Source: Pseudotabrizicola sp051200875
GTDB taxonomy: Bacteria > Pseudomonadota > Alphaproteobacteria > Rhodobacterales > Rhodobacteraceae
Reading direction: 5' to 3'
Assembly: GCF_051200875.1 (NCBI RefSeq)
Contig: NZ_CP195191.1
Coordinates: 806,001-870,000 of the forward strand
Length of the DNA: 64,000 nucleotides
Below, one piece after another: positions 9,680 through 16,428 of the stretch (its first letter is position 1; every line of letters starts with the position of its first letter). The notes beneath the pieces were generated by a model that did no database searches, was not told where the DNA came from, and saw only the letters and a program-made list of their open reading frames with translations. The position numbers and the translations under genes are program-made.

Positions 9680-9694
9680 TTTGCAGCATGCAAA
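9680..9694. promoter_or_regulatory. TGC-rich inverted repeat upstream of bdhA (possible PhaR-type site)
   Basis: TTTGC-AGCAT-GCAAA is a perfect 5-bp inverted repeat inside a stretch rich in TGC/GCA (9674–9713), 32 bases before the bdhA ATG. PhaR, the PHB-responsive repressor of Rhodobacterales, binds TGC-rich sequences, and bdhA belongs to PHB breakdown. The link is inference. Confidence 0.3.
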
Positions 9695-9725
9695 TCTTCT
9701 TGCAATCGCAGCAATGGGGGACCGC

Positions 9726-10499
9726 ATGCAACTTAAGGGCAAGACCGCTGTCGTAACTGGGTCGAACAGTGGAATCGGTTTGGGTGTGGCCCGCGAATTG
9801 GCGCGCGCAGGGGCAACCGTGATTCTGAACAGTTTCTCGGATAGGCCCGAAGATCACGAACTTGCCGCCTCTATTGGAAAAGAATTCGGCGTTCAGGCCC
9901 GGTATATTCAGGCCGACATGTCGAATGGCGAGGCGTGCCGCGCGCTGATCGAAAAGTCGGGTGGATGCGATATTCTGGTAAACAACGCTGGCATTCAGCA
10001 CGTCGCCGGTATCGACGAATTTCCGGTAGATAAGTGGGACGCTATCCTTGCGATCAATTTGTCCTCTGCCTTTCATACTACTGCCGCGGCTTTGCCAGGC
10101 ATGAAGGCAAAAGGCTGGGGCAGGGTGATCAACGTAGCCTCGGCGCATGGGTTGACTGCATCACCGTTCAAGTCGGCCTATGTGGCGGCAAAGCATGGGG
10201 TCGTTGGCCTGACCAAGGTCACGGCGCTTGAAGTTGCAGGACAAGGGATCACCGCAAACGCGATCTGTCCCGGATATGTGCTGACACCGCTGGTGGAGGC
10301 GCAGATCCCTGACCAGATGAAGGTCCATAACATGGATCGGGACACGGTGATCCGCGAAGTGATGTTGACCCGTCAACCCAGCCGACAGTTTGCGACGGTA
10401 GAACAGATTGGCGGAACGGCCGTGTTCCTATCCTCGGACGCAGCGGCACAGATTACGGGAACCACGATTTCTGTCGATGGGGGCTGGACGGCGCTCTGA
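9726..10499 (+). CDS. bdhA: 3-Hydroxybutyrate dehydrogenase
   Basis: A 257-residue short-chain dehydrogenase that oxidises D-3-hydroxybutyrate to acetoacetate with NAD+, in polyhydroxybutyrate and ketone-body use. The Rossmann motif is TGSNSGIGLG (residues ~11–20). NNAGIQHV, the catalytic SAHGLTASPFKSAYVAAKHG (Ser, Tyr, Lys) and the ISVDGGWTAL end follow the bdhA pattern closely. The ATG at 9726 has GGGGGA at good spacing; the upstream extension is non-coding. The gene is 20 bases from the pseudouridine kinase gene on the same strand and could be read through into it, although the pathways are unrelated. Confidence 0.92.
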   Translation: MQLKGKTAVVTGSNSGIGLGVARELARAGATVILNSFSDRPEDHELAASIGKEFGVQARYIQADMSNGEACRALIEKSGGCDILVNNAGIQHVAGIDEFPVDKWDAILAINLSSAFHTTAAALPGMKAKGWGRVINVASAHGLTASPFKSAYVAAKHGVVGLTKVTALEVAGQGITANAICPGYVLTPLVEAQIPDQMKVHNMDRDTVIREVMLTRQPSRQFATVEQIGGTAVFLSSDAAAQITGTTISVDGGWTAL

Positions 10500-10519
10500 C
10501 CTCACGCCATCAAGGACAG

Positions 10520-11407
10520 ATGAGCGATATACTTTGCATAGGATCTGTCCTGTGGGACATCATAGGCAGGTCCAACGCGTCGATGCGCGTTGGATCAGAT
10601 GTTCCGGGCCGGATCACACGTGTGCCTGGTGGTGTGGCAATGAATATTGCCATGACCTTGTCCCGCTTAGGGTTAAAGCCTGCGTTGCTTACCGCCATCG
10701 GCCGAGACCCCGAGGGGGACGAACTTATTGCCGCCTGCACCCGCATGGGAATGGATTGCAGCGCGGTTTATCGGTCGGAGGATTTGCCAACTGATCGCTA
10801 TATGGCGATTGAAGGCGCGAATGGTCTGATTTCGGCAATAGCAGATGCACATTCCTTGGAACAGGCGGGGGACAAGATCCTGCGGCCACTGGAAGATGGG
10901 CGTCTTGGTCGAAGAGAGGCTCCATACAACGGTTTGATTGCCTTGGATGGCAATCTGACACTTTCCTTACTGACAGAAATTGCCTCTTCTGCGCTGTTCG
11001 TGGCTGCTGATCTACGCGTCGCGCCGGCAAGCCCCGGCAAAGCAGAACGGTTGATCCCGTTGCTGAACCATTCCACCGCGACGCTTTATGTCAATTTGGA
11101 AGAAGCCAACATTATCGCCAAAGCGGATGCGAAGTCGGCCACAGAGGGCGCCGAAGCTTTGTTGGCGCGTGGAGCGGTGCGGGTCCTAGTGACCGATGGT
11201 GGAAGAATGGCAGCTGAAGGCACGAGAGGCAAAGGCGTGATCTACGGAACGCCCCCTGAGGTTCTGGTCGCCCGTGTCACAGGCGCAGGCGACACTTTCA
11301 TGGCCGCTCATATAGTTGCCGAAAGGCGCGGTTCCTCTCGGGAAGAGGCGCTATCCGCCGCCCTGAGAGCTGCTGCCGACTATGTTTCAGGAGAGATCGG
11401 ATCATGA
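10520..11407 (+). CDS. psuK: Pseudouridine kinase (PfkB family)
   Basis: A 295-residue ribokinase-type sugar kinase that phosphorylates pseudouridine to pseudouridine 5'-phosphate. The PfkB N-terminal signature appears in VPGGVAMNIAMTLSRLG, and the C-terminal signature with the catalytic base is in VTGAGDTFMAAHI. ILCIGSVLWDIIGRS is the usual first strand. The sugar specificity is assigned mainly from context: its stop overlaps the start of psuG by 4 bases (ATGA), a coupled pair known from E. coli yeiC–yeiN. AGGACAG precedes the ATG. Confidence 0.9.
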   Translation: MSDILCIGSVLWDIIGRSNASMRVGSDVPGRITRVPGGVAMNIAMTLSRLGLKPALLTAIGRDPEGDELIAACTRMGMDCSAVYRSEDLPTDRYMAIEGANGLISAIADAHSLEQAGDKILRPLEDGRLGRREAPYNGLIALDGNLTLSLLTEIASSALFVAADLRVAPASPGKAERLIPLLNHSTATLYVNLEEANIIAKADAKSATEGAEALLARGAVRVLVTDGGRMAAEGTRGKGVIYGTPPEVLVARVTGAGDTFMAAHIVAERRGSSREEALSAALRAAADYVSGEIGS

Positions 11408-12315
11408 CAGCACCGCTGAAATTTGCTCCAGAGGTGGAGGCGGCGCGCAAGGCCGGTGAGCCGATCGTTGCGCTTGAGTCCACGATCATCACGCACGGCA
11501 TGCCTTGGCCCCAGAATGTTGAAACTGCAAGACGGGTAGAGGCTGAGGTGCGCGCTTCGGGTGCTGTTCCGGCAACCATCGCGATCATGAATGGCTGCAT
11601 CCATGTCGGTCTGACAGAGGATGAACTGGAAAATCTGGGTAAAGCCTCGCAGGTGGCCAAGTTAAGCCGTGCCGATCTTGCTGCCTGCATAGCCACAAAA
11701 GGCACAGGCGCAACGACGGTTGCCGCCACAATGATTTGTGCTCACCTCGCCGGGATTTCTGTCTTTGCTACCGGCGGCATTGGCGGTGTGCATCGGGGCG
11801 CAGAGCTGAGCTTTGATATCTCTGCCGATTTGCTGGAACTTGCCGCGACGCCGGTGACCGTCGTTGCAGCAGGCGCCAAGGCAATTCTGGACCTGCCGAA
11901 GACGCTTGAGGTGCTGGAAACACAAGGCGTTCCGGTTATCGCTTTTGGCCAAGACGATTTCCCCGCTTTCTGGTCCCGATCTTCTGGGTTGCGGGCGCCA
12001 TTGCGCATGAATTCACCCGATGAAATTGCTGCGTCTCATCTGATGCGCCGAACCTTGGGCTTGCCGGGTGGACAATTGGTGGCGAACCCCATTCCGGAAC
12101 AAAATGAAATTCCTCGCTCCGAGATCATGCCGGTTATCGAAACCGCGCTCTCCGAAGCCGAGGAAAAAGGCATTTCAGCAAAGGCGGTGACCCCGTTCCT
12201 TTTGCAGCACATTTTTGAACTGACTGCCGGTCGTTCACTCGAGTCGAACATCGCGCTGGTGCTGAACAACGCAAGACTGGCTTCGGCGATTGCGGCATCA
12301 TTGGCTAACAAGTGA
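11404..12315 (+). CDS. psuG: Pseudouridine-5'-phosphate glycosidase
   Basis: A 303-residue enzyme that reversibly cleaves the C–C glycosidic bond of pseudouridine 5'-phosphate to uracil and ribose 5-phosphate. The family hallmarks are clear: ALESTIITHGMPWPQN near the start, KGTGATTVAATM, FATGGIGGVHRGAE and a late TPFLLQ followed by ELT.GRSLESNIALVLNNA. Its length matches the family. It overlaps psuK by 4 bases, so the two should be made together to recycle pseudouridine from RNA turnover. No dedicated transporter or regulator is adjacent. Confidence 0.96.
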   Translation: MTAPLKFAPEVEAARKAGEPIVALESTIITHGMPWPQNVETARRVEAEVRASGAVPATIAIMNGCIHVGLTEDELENLGKASQVAKLSRADLAACIATKGTGATTVAATMICAHLAGISVFATGGIGGVHRGAELSFDISADLLELAATPVTVVAAGAKAILDLPKTLEVLETQGVPVIAFGQDDFPAFWSRSSGLRAPLRMNSPDEIAASHLMRRTLGLPGGQLVANPIPEQNEIPRSEIMPVIETALSEAEEKGISAKAVTPFLLQHIFELTAGRSLESNIALVLNNARLASAIAASLANK

Positions 12316-12456
12316 CGTCGCAAGGCTTGGCCAAAGATTGGTATTTCATCAATTTCTTGAAATCAGAAATCAAATTTGCGCGGACGGAGTCGGAAAGATA
12401 ACCTCGCCCATTGTGCCAATCGCAAACGCTCCCTAAGTTGCCGCTGTCAGGGAGCC

Positions 12457-13179
12457 ATGATGACAGACCAAAACTCTCAGAAACGCCGGAGTATCCTAGC
12501 GGGATTGCGCGCCTCGTTCTTGACGGGGCTTGTCGTGGTTTTACCGATCGGGTTGACGATCTATCTGATCTGGACCGTCATCGGGTGGATCGACGCATGG
12601 ATCTTGCCGCTTATTCCGGGCCCTTGGAAACCTGAAGTTCTGGTCCGTGAAATCTTTGGACCAGAGGCCACCATCCCGGTGCGGGGCGTTGGCGTTGTCG
12701 TTTTCCTTGTGTTCACCGTGGTTATTGGCTGGATAGCCAAGGGTCTTATGGGGCGGTCTCTCTTGCATTGGGCCGAACGTCTTGTCGACCGTATGCCAGT
12801 GGTGCGCTCCATCTATAATGGCATCAAGCAGATTGCTGAAACCGTCTTTGCCCAGACGGAGACGAACTTTGAGAGGGCATGTCTGGTCGAGTATCCCAAG
12901 GAAAATATCTGGGCGATTGGCTTCGTCTCGACAAAGGCCAAGGGTGAGTTGCAGGCCAAATTGAACAAGGCCGGATATGAAGAAGTGATCTCAGTCTTTC
13001 TTCCAACGACACCGAACCCCACTTCGGGTTTCCTCCTTTATGTTTCGGAAAACGACGTGATTTACCTCGATATGAAAATCGAGGATGCAGCCAAGCTGAT
13101 CATCTCTGCGGGACTTGTGTACCCCAATGGCAAGGAAAATGGCGTGAAAGTCCAAAATCCTGCTAAGCTTCCGGACTGA
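12457..13179 (+). CDS. DUF502 membrane protein
   Basis: A 240-residue protein of the DUF502 family. It has two N-terminal membrane spans (about residues 18–44 and 70–95) around the conserved V-L-P-I-G-L-T-I-Y-L motif, followed by LVDRMPVVRSIYNGIKQ and a soluble C-terminal domain with FVSTKAKGEL and FLPTTPNPTSGFLLYVSENDVIYLDM (read in pieces). The function is not established; some plant homologues have been linked to endomembrane trafficking. The ATG at 12457 is preceded by AGGGAG. It sits 200 bases upstream of rpsB but is probably a separate unit. Confidence 0.9.
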   Translation: MMTDQNSQKRRSILAGLRASFLTGLVVVLPIGLTIYLIWTVIGWIDAWILPLIPGPWKPEVLVREIFGPEATIPVRGVGVVVFLVFTVVIGWIAKGLMGRSLLHWAERLVDRMPVVRSIYNGIKQIAETVFAQTETNFERACLVEYPKENIWAIGFVSTKAKGELQAKLNKAGYEEVISVFLPTTPNPTSGFLLYVSENDVIYLDMKIEDAAKLIISAGLVYPNGKENGVKVQNPAKLPD

Positions 13180-13202
13180 CCTAAACTCAACTTCGATAAA
13201 AT
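13175..13202 (+). promoter_or_regulatory. Possible rpsB promoter
   Basis: ACTGAC (13175–13180, overlapping the DUF502 stop) and TAAAAT (13197–13202) are spaced by 16 bases. This would give an rpsB leader of about 170 bases. The rest of the 13203–13380 interval is GC-rich and holds no gene. Confidence 0.3.
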
Positions 13203-13380
13203 TCGCGGATTTCGGTCACAGATGGCCAGTCGCGCTCTTGCGTTCCTGCCGGGTGCAGGATAAGGACGCCCCACTTCACAGGCGGGTGCGGGCTGCATCG
13301 GGGAGAAATCCTGATCAGTCCACCGGTTGGGCGTAAGCCTGAAATCACCCGCTGAGGCGCAAACCGGAAAGGAAATGGAC

Positions 13381-14139
13381 ATGGCGCTCCCCGAGTTTTC
13401 CATGCGTCAGCTGCTTGAAGCTGGCGTTCACTACGGCCACCAGACTCAGCGCTGGAACCCGAAGATGGGTGAATACATCTACGGCGACCGTAACGGCATT
13501 CACATTCTCGACCTTACCCAGACTGTTCCAATGCTGGATCAGGCTCTGAAGGTTGTTCGCGACACCGTCGCTAAAGGCGGCCGCATTCTGTTCGTCGGCA
13601 CCAAGCGTCAGGCTCAGAAGCCGATCGCTGACGCCGCTGAAAAGTGCGCTCAGTACTACATGAACCACCGTTGGCTGGGTGGCACGCTGACCAACTGGAA
13701 GACCGTTTCCCAGTCGATCCAGCGTCTGAAGCAGATTGATGAGATCATGGCTTCTGGCGGCGAAGGCCTGACCAAAAAAGAACGTCTGAACATGGAACGC
13801 GATCAGGCCAAGCTGCAGGCTTCGCTGGGCGGGATCCGTGAAATGGGCGGCACCCCTGACCTGATCTTCATCATCGATGTTGGTAAGGAAGACCTCGCAA
13901 TCCTCGAAGCCAAGAAGCTGGGCATTCCGGTCGTCGCCGTTGTCGACACCAACTGCTCGCCAAAGGGTGTGGACTATGTGATCCCGGGCAACGACGACGC
14001 TGCTCGCGCAATCGCTCTGTACTGCGATCTGGTTGCTCGTGCCGCGCTTGATGGCATGTCGGCCCAACTCGGCGCCGCCGGTGTTGACCTTGGCGCCTTG
14101 GAAGCTGCCCCGGAAGAAGAAGCAGTCGCTGACGCCTGA
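13381..14139 (+). CDS. rpsB: 30S ribosomal protein S2
   Basis: A 252-residue S2 protein of the small ribosomal subunit. It starts MALPEFSMRQLLEAGVHYGH, the near-universal S2 opening. It contains RWNPKMGEYIYGDRNGIHI, FVGTKRQAQKPI, MNHRWLGGTLTNW and PDLIFIIDVGKEDLAI in order. I chose the ATG at 13381 over one 6 bases upstream because it fits both the family and the spacing to AAAGG. It is followed 80 bases later by tsf, the standard rpsB–tsf operon. Confidence 0.98.
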   Translation: MALPEFSMRQLLEAGVHYGHQTQRWNPKMGEYIYGDRNGIHILDLTQTVPMLDQALKVVRDTVAKGGRILFVGTKRQAQKPIADAAEKCAQYYMNHRWLGGTLTNWKTVSQSIQRLKQIDEIMASGGEGLTKKERLNMERDQAKLQASLGGIREMGGTPDLIFIIDVGKEDLAILEAKKLGIPVVAVVDTNCSPKGVDYVIPGNDDAARAIALYCDLVARAALDGMSAQLGAAGVDLGALEAAPEEEAVADA

Positions 14140-14171
14140 TTGGCGAAGCTGACTGTTATCTGATTGTTATG

Positions 14172-14193
14172 CGGCGGGGGTAATTCCCCGCCG
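14172..14193 (+). promoter_or_regulatory. rpsB–tsf intergenic hairpin
   Basis: CGGCGGGG / CCCCGCCG forms an 8-bp stem with a 6-base loop, 27 bases before tsf. No T run follows, so it is more likely a transcript-processing or partial-attenuation element than a full terminator. Confidence 0.5.
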
Positions 14194-14219
14194 ACCCATT
14201 CCAAATTCAGGAGTCTGCT

Positions 14220-15116
14220 ATGACGATCACCGCTGCAATGGTGAAAGAACTGCGCGAATCCACCGGCGCAGGCATGATGGATGCCAAGAAGGCGCTGACC
14301 GAAACCAACGGCGACATGGAAGCCGCTGTTGACTGGCTGCGCACCAAGGGTCTTGCAACCGCCGCCAAGAAAGCCGGCCGTGTCGCCGCTGAAGGTCTGG
14401 TGGGCGTTGCTGTTGAGGGTGGCCGTGGGGTTGCCGTCGAAGTCAACTCGGAAACCGACTTCGTTGCGAAGAACGCTGACTTCCAGAACCTGGTTCGCAG
14501 CTTCACCGCAACCGGCCTGAAGGCTGCTGACATCGAAGCCCTGAAAGCGGCTGACATGGGCGGCAAATCTGTTGCCGATACGCTGACTTCGGCGATCGCG
14601 ACCATCGGCGAAAACCTGACCCTGCGCCGCATGGCCTCGGTTGAGGGCGATGCTGTTGCAGCTTATGTGCACAACGCTGCGGCTGACGGCCTGGGCAAGA
14701 TCGGCGTTCTGGTTGCCATGAAGGGCACCGACAACGGTATTGGCAAGCAGTTGGCGATGCACATCGCTGCAACCTCGCCTCTGGCCCTGTCGGAAGCTGC
14801 TCTGGACCCGGAAGTGGTTGAGCGCGAGCGCACCGTTCAGACGCAAAAAGCTCTGGAAGAGAACGCGAACTCGGCCAAGCCGAAGCCAGAAGCCGTTATC
14901 CAGAACAACATCATTCCGGGCCGTATGCAGAAGTTCCTGAAGGAAGTCACTCTGCTGAACCAGCCCTTCGTGATGAACCCGGACATCACTGTCGAGCAGG
15001 CTGCTAAAGAAGCAGGCGTTGAAGTGACCGGCTTTGTTCGCCTTGCTGTCGGTGAAGGCGTCGAAAAGAAAGAAGAAGATTTCGCTGCTGAAGTTGCGAA
15101 AGTCCTTCAGGGCTGA
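14220..15116 (+). CDS. tsf: Elongation factor Ts
   Basis: A 298-residue EF-Ts, the guanine-nucleotide exchange factor for EF-Tu. The N-terminal UBA-like domain carries VKELRESTGAGMMDAKKAL and the first core motif VEVNSETDFVAKN is intact, as are the dimerisation/core regions and the C-terminal QPFVMNPDITVEQ. AGGAG lies upstream of the ATG. It is the second gene of the rpsB–tsf operon and ends 26 bases before a strong terminator. Confidence 0.98.
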   Translation: MTITAAMVKELRESTGAGMMDAKKALTETNGDMEAAVDWLRTKGLATAAKKAGRVAAEGLVGVAVEGGRGVAVEVNSETDFVAKNADFQNLVRSFTATGLKAADIEALKAADMGGKSVADTLTSAIATIGENLTLRRMASVEGDAVAAYVHNAAADGLGKIGVLVAMKGTDNGIGKQLAMHIAATSPLALSEAALDPEVVERERTVQTQKALEENANSAKPKPEAVIQNNIIPGRMQKFLKEVTLLNQPFVMNPDITVEQAAKEAGVEVTGFVRLAVGEGVEKKEEDFAAEVAKVLQG

Positions 15117-15142
15117 TTTTCATCTCTCCGAAATGAAAAGAA

Positions 15143-15167
15143 GGGCGGTCGAAAGACCGCCCTTTTT
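15143..15167 (+). terminator. Rho-independent terminator after tsf
   Basis: Stem GGGCGGTC / GACCGCCC with a GAAA tetraloop, followed by TTTTT. It ends the rpsB–tsf transcript. Confidence 0.93.
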
Positions 15168-15208
15168 CTTGTGCCAATCAATAAATGAAAACAGTCTTAG
15201 GAAGATAA

Positions 15209-15395
15209 GGACGGTCCATCCCCAGGATGAACCGTCCCCTGCGCCGACCCATGGGGATGAGGACAGGGCGCAATCGGTGTTCTGCCGATCTCGCGAAAAT
15301 ACACGAGCAAGGCAGGTTTGATCAGCAGAGAGGGGAACTTCCCGACTGATCTGACACAGGTGGCAAGCCGATGAAAATGCATCGTCTGCCACCTG
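15209..15395. other. Structured intergenic region with three hairpins (possible ncRNA)
   Basis: Between the tsf terminator and the LuxR gene there are about 330 bases without a convincing protein gene but with three compensating hairpins. Hairpin 1 is GGACGGT/ACCGTCC enclosing CATCC/GGATG (15209–15237). Hairpin 2 is GATCAG/CTGATC enclosing GGG/CCC (15320–15351). Hairpin 3 is CAGGTGGCA/TGCCACCTG enclosing CGATG/CATCG (15357–15395). Such nested stems are unusual by chance. I cannot match the region to 6S RNA, SRP RNA or tmRNA. An open frame on the minus strand across this region overlaps the tsf terminator and looks incidental. Confidence 0.35.
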
Positions 15396-15495
15396 CCGTT
15401 CCAAAGCCCGAAGGCCACCACTCACGGAACAAGATCAACATGCGTCTAAAGTTGACGCTGGGTAAGTCAGGATATCCTTACCCGTAAACAATGGT

Positions 15496-16278
15496 TTAGT
15501 GCTTGCTTCCGCCAGACTGCTGGGCTGGACGCTGAAAGATGATGTTCAGCAGCGAAGCTTTGGCAACGGCCTGAGTTGTCGTCTCGACAGAAAGGGCCTC
15601 TCTGGCAAGCCTAAGATGCTTTTCTACCATGGCGGCCGAAACCTCCATCAAGAGCGCAACGTCTTGCGTCGTCTTGCCGTCAGCCACCCATTCCAATGCC
15701 TGACGCTGGCGCTCCGTCAAGCTGCGCTTCGTCGGCGATTGCGGCAGTAGGATGATCTTCAGATGCATCATATGCGCGACAGCCAGAATTTCGTCTTTCT
15801 TGGCCTCGAACAAGGCTTCAACCTGATCGTGGGTCATTCCAGGATCGGCCACCAGCCCCAAGGCTCCTTTGGACCGCGTTGTACTTTCCGGAAAGCTTAT
15901 GGATATTCCCGCAAAGATTCCCATTGCCGCATTCAACTCAACCGCTTCTTTTTCGTCAGGCGTCAGCTTTCCTGCGTCATAGGCCTCTTTCACCCAACGC
16001 CAGGTGCAGGCACCGGAATTAGCAACGGCCCAACGATAGACAGGTGTGCGCGCGTAAAGACCGTTATAGAAATAACGGCGAGCATACTCACTATCGCCCG
16101 TTGTAAGAAAAATGGCATCATCGGGATCGCCGACGCTGCGTTCGTGAAGAAACCGAGTGAACCCATAATTCATTCGCGACAGGCCAAGAGGCTGAAAGAA
16201 ACCCGCGGCTAATGCCCAAACCTCGTCCACTGATTTGGCTTCAGCAATGCGCGTTAAAAGCTGCAGCACAGCCGTCAT
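15496..16278 (-). CDS. LuxR-family regulator with autoinducer-binding-type domain
   Basis: A regulator of about 260 residues. The N-terminal ~165 residues resemble the LuxR autoinducer-binding domain (YARRYFYNGLYARTPVYRWA, then ELNAAMGIFAGISISF). The C-terminal ~65 residues are a LuxR helix-turn-helix (LTERQRQALEWVADGKTTQDVALLMEVS in two pieces, then MVEKHLRLAREAL). In the position where AHL receptors usually have Asp-Pro, this protein has Thr-Pro, and the preceding aromatic pattern is altered, so it may not bind a classical acyl-homoserine lactone. The ATG at 16278 has GGGGAAG upstream. No luxI-type synthase is nearby, so it is a LuxR solo. Its promoter holds a striking palindrome. Confidence 0.82.
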   Translation of the reverse strand: MTAVLQLLTRIAEAKSVDEVWALAAGFFQPLGLSRMNYGFTRFLHERSVGDPDDAIFLTTGDSEYARRYFYNGLYARTPVYRWAVANSGACTWRWVKEAYDAGKLTPDEKEAVELNAAMGIFAGISISFPESTTRSKGALGLVADPGMTHDQVEALFEAKKDEILAVAHMMHLKIILLPQSPTKRSLTERQRQALEWVADGKTTQDVALLMEVSAAMVEKHLRLAREALSVETTTQAVAKASLLNIIFQRPAQQSGGSKH

Positions 16279-16330
16279 TGTTCTTCCCCGAGCAAGACCT
16301 AATCTTTGGATATTCCCTATCCCTGTGAAC

Positions 16331-16359
16331 GTTCTAGACCGAATGAACCATTCGGTCAA
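16331..16359 (-). promoter_or_regulatory. luxR promoter with a palindromic operator filling the spacer
   Basis: Read on the minus strand, TTGACC (−35) and TAGAAC (−10) are separated by exactly 17 bases. A perfect inverted repeat GACCGAATG / CATTCGGTC with a 3-base centre (16337–16357) fills the spacer and enters the −35. A protein bound here would block RNA polymerase. The GACCGAAT half-site resembles operators of TetR-type repressors. The gene's own LuxR protein is the alternative. Confidence 0.65.
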
Positions 16360-16407
16360 AGTAGATCGACAAGATTGCTTGGCTCCGACAGTCTAAACTC
16401 ATTTGAA

Positions 16408-16428
16408 TGCCTGAACTTCAATCAGGCA
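16408..16428 (-). terminator. Hairpin at the end of sulP
   Basis: TGCCTGA / TCAGGCA with a 7-base loop overlaps the sulP stop codon. There is no proper T run, so termination here would be weak. Confidence 0.3.

Noticed and set aside
13203..13380. Possible ribosomal-protein leader structure before rpsB
   Set aside because: Some GC-rich complementarity is visible, but I could not define a convincing conserved structure by eye.
15120..15425. 101-codon open frame on the minus strand
   Set aside because: It runs through the tsf terminator and the hairpin region, has no ribosome binding site at its start and no protein-like family features.
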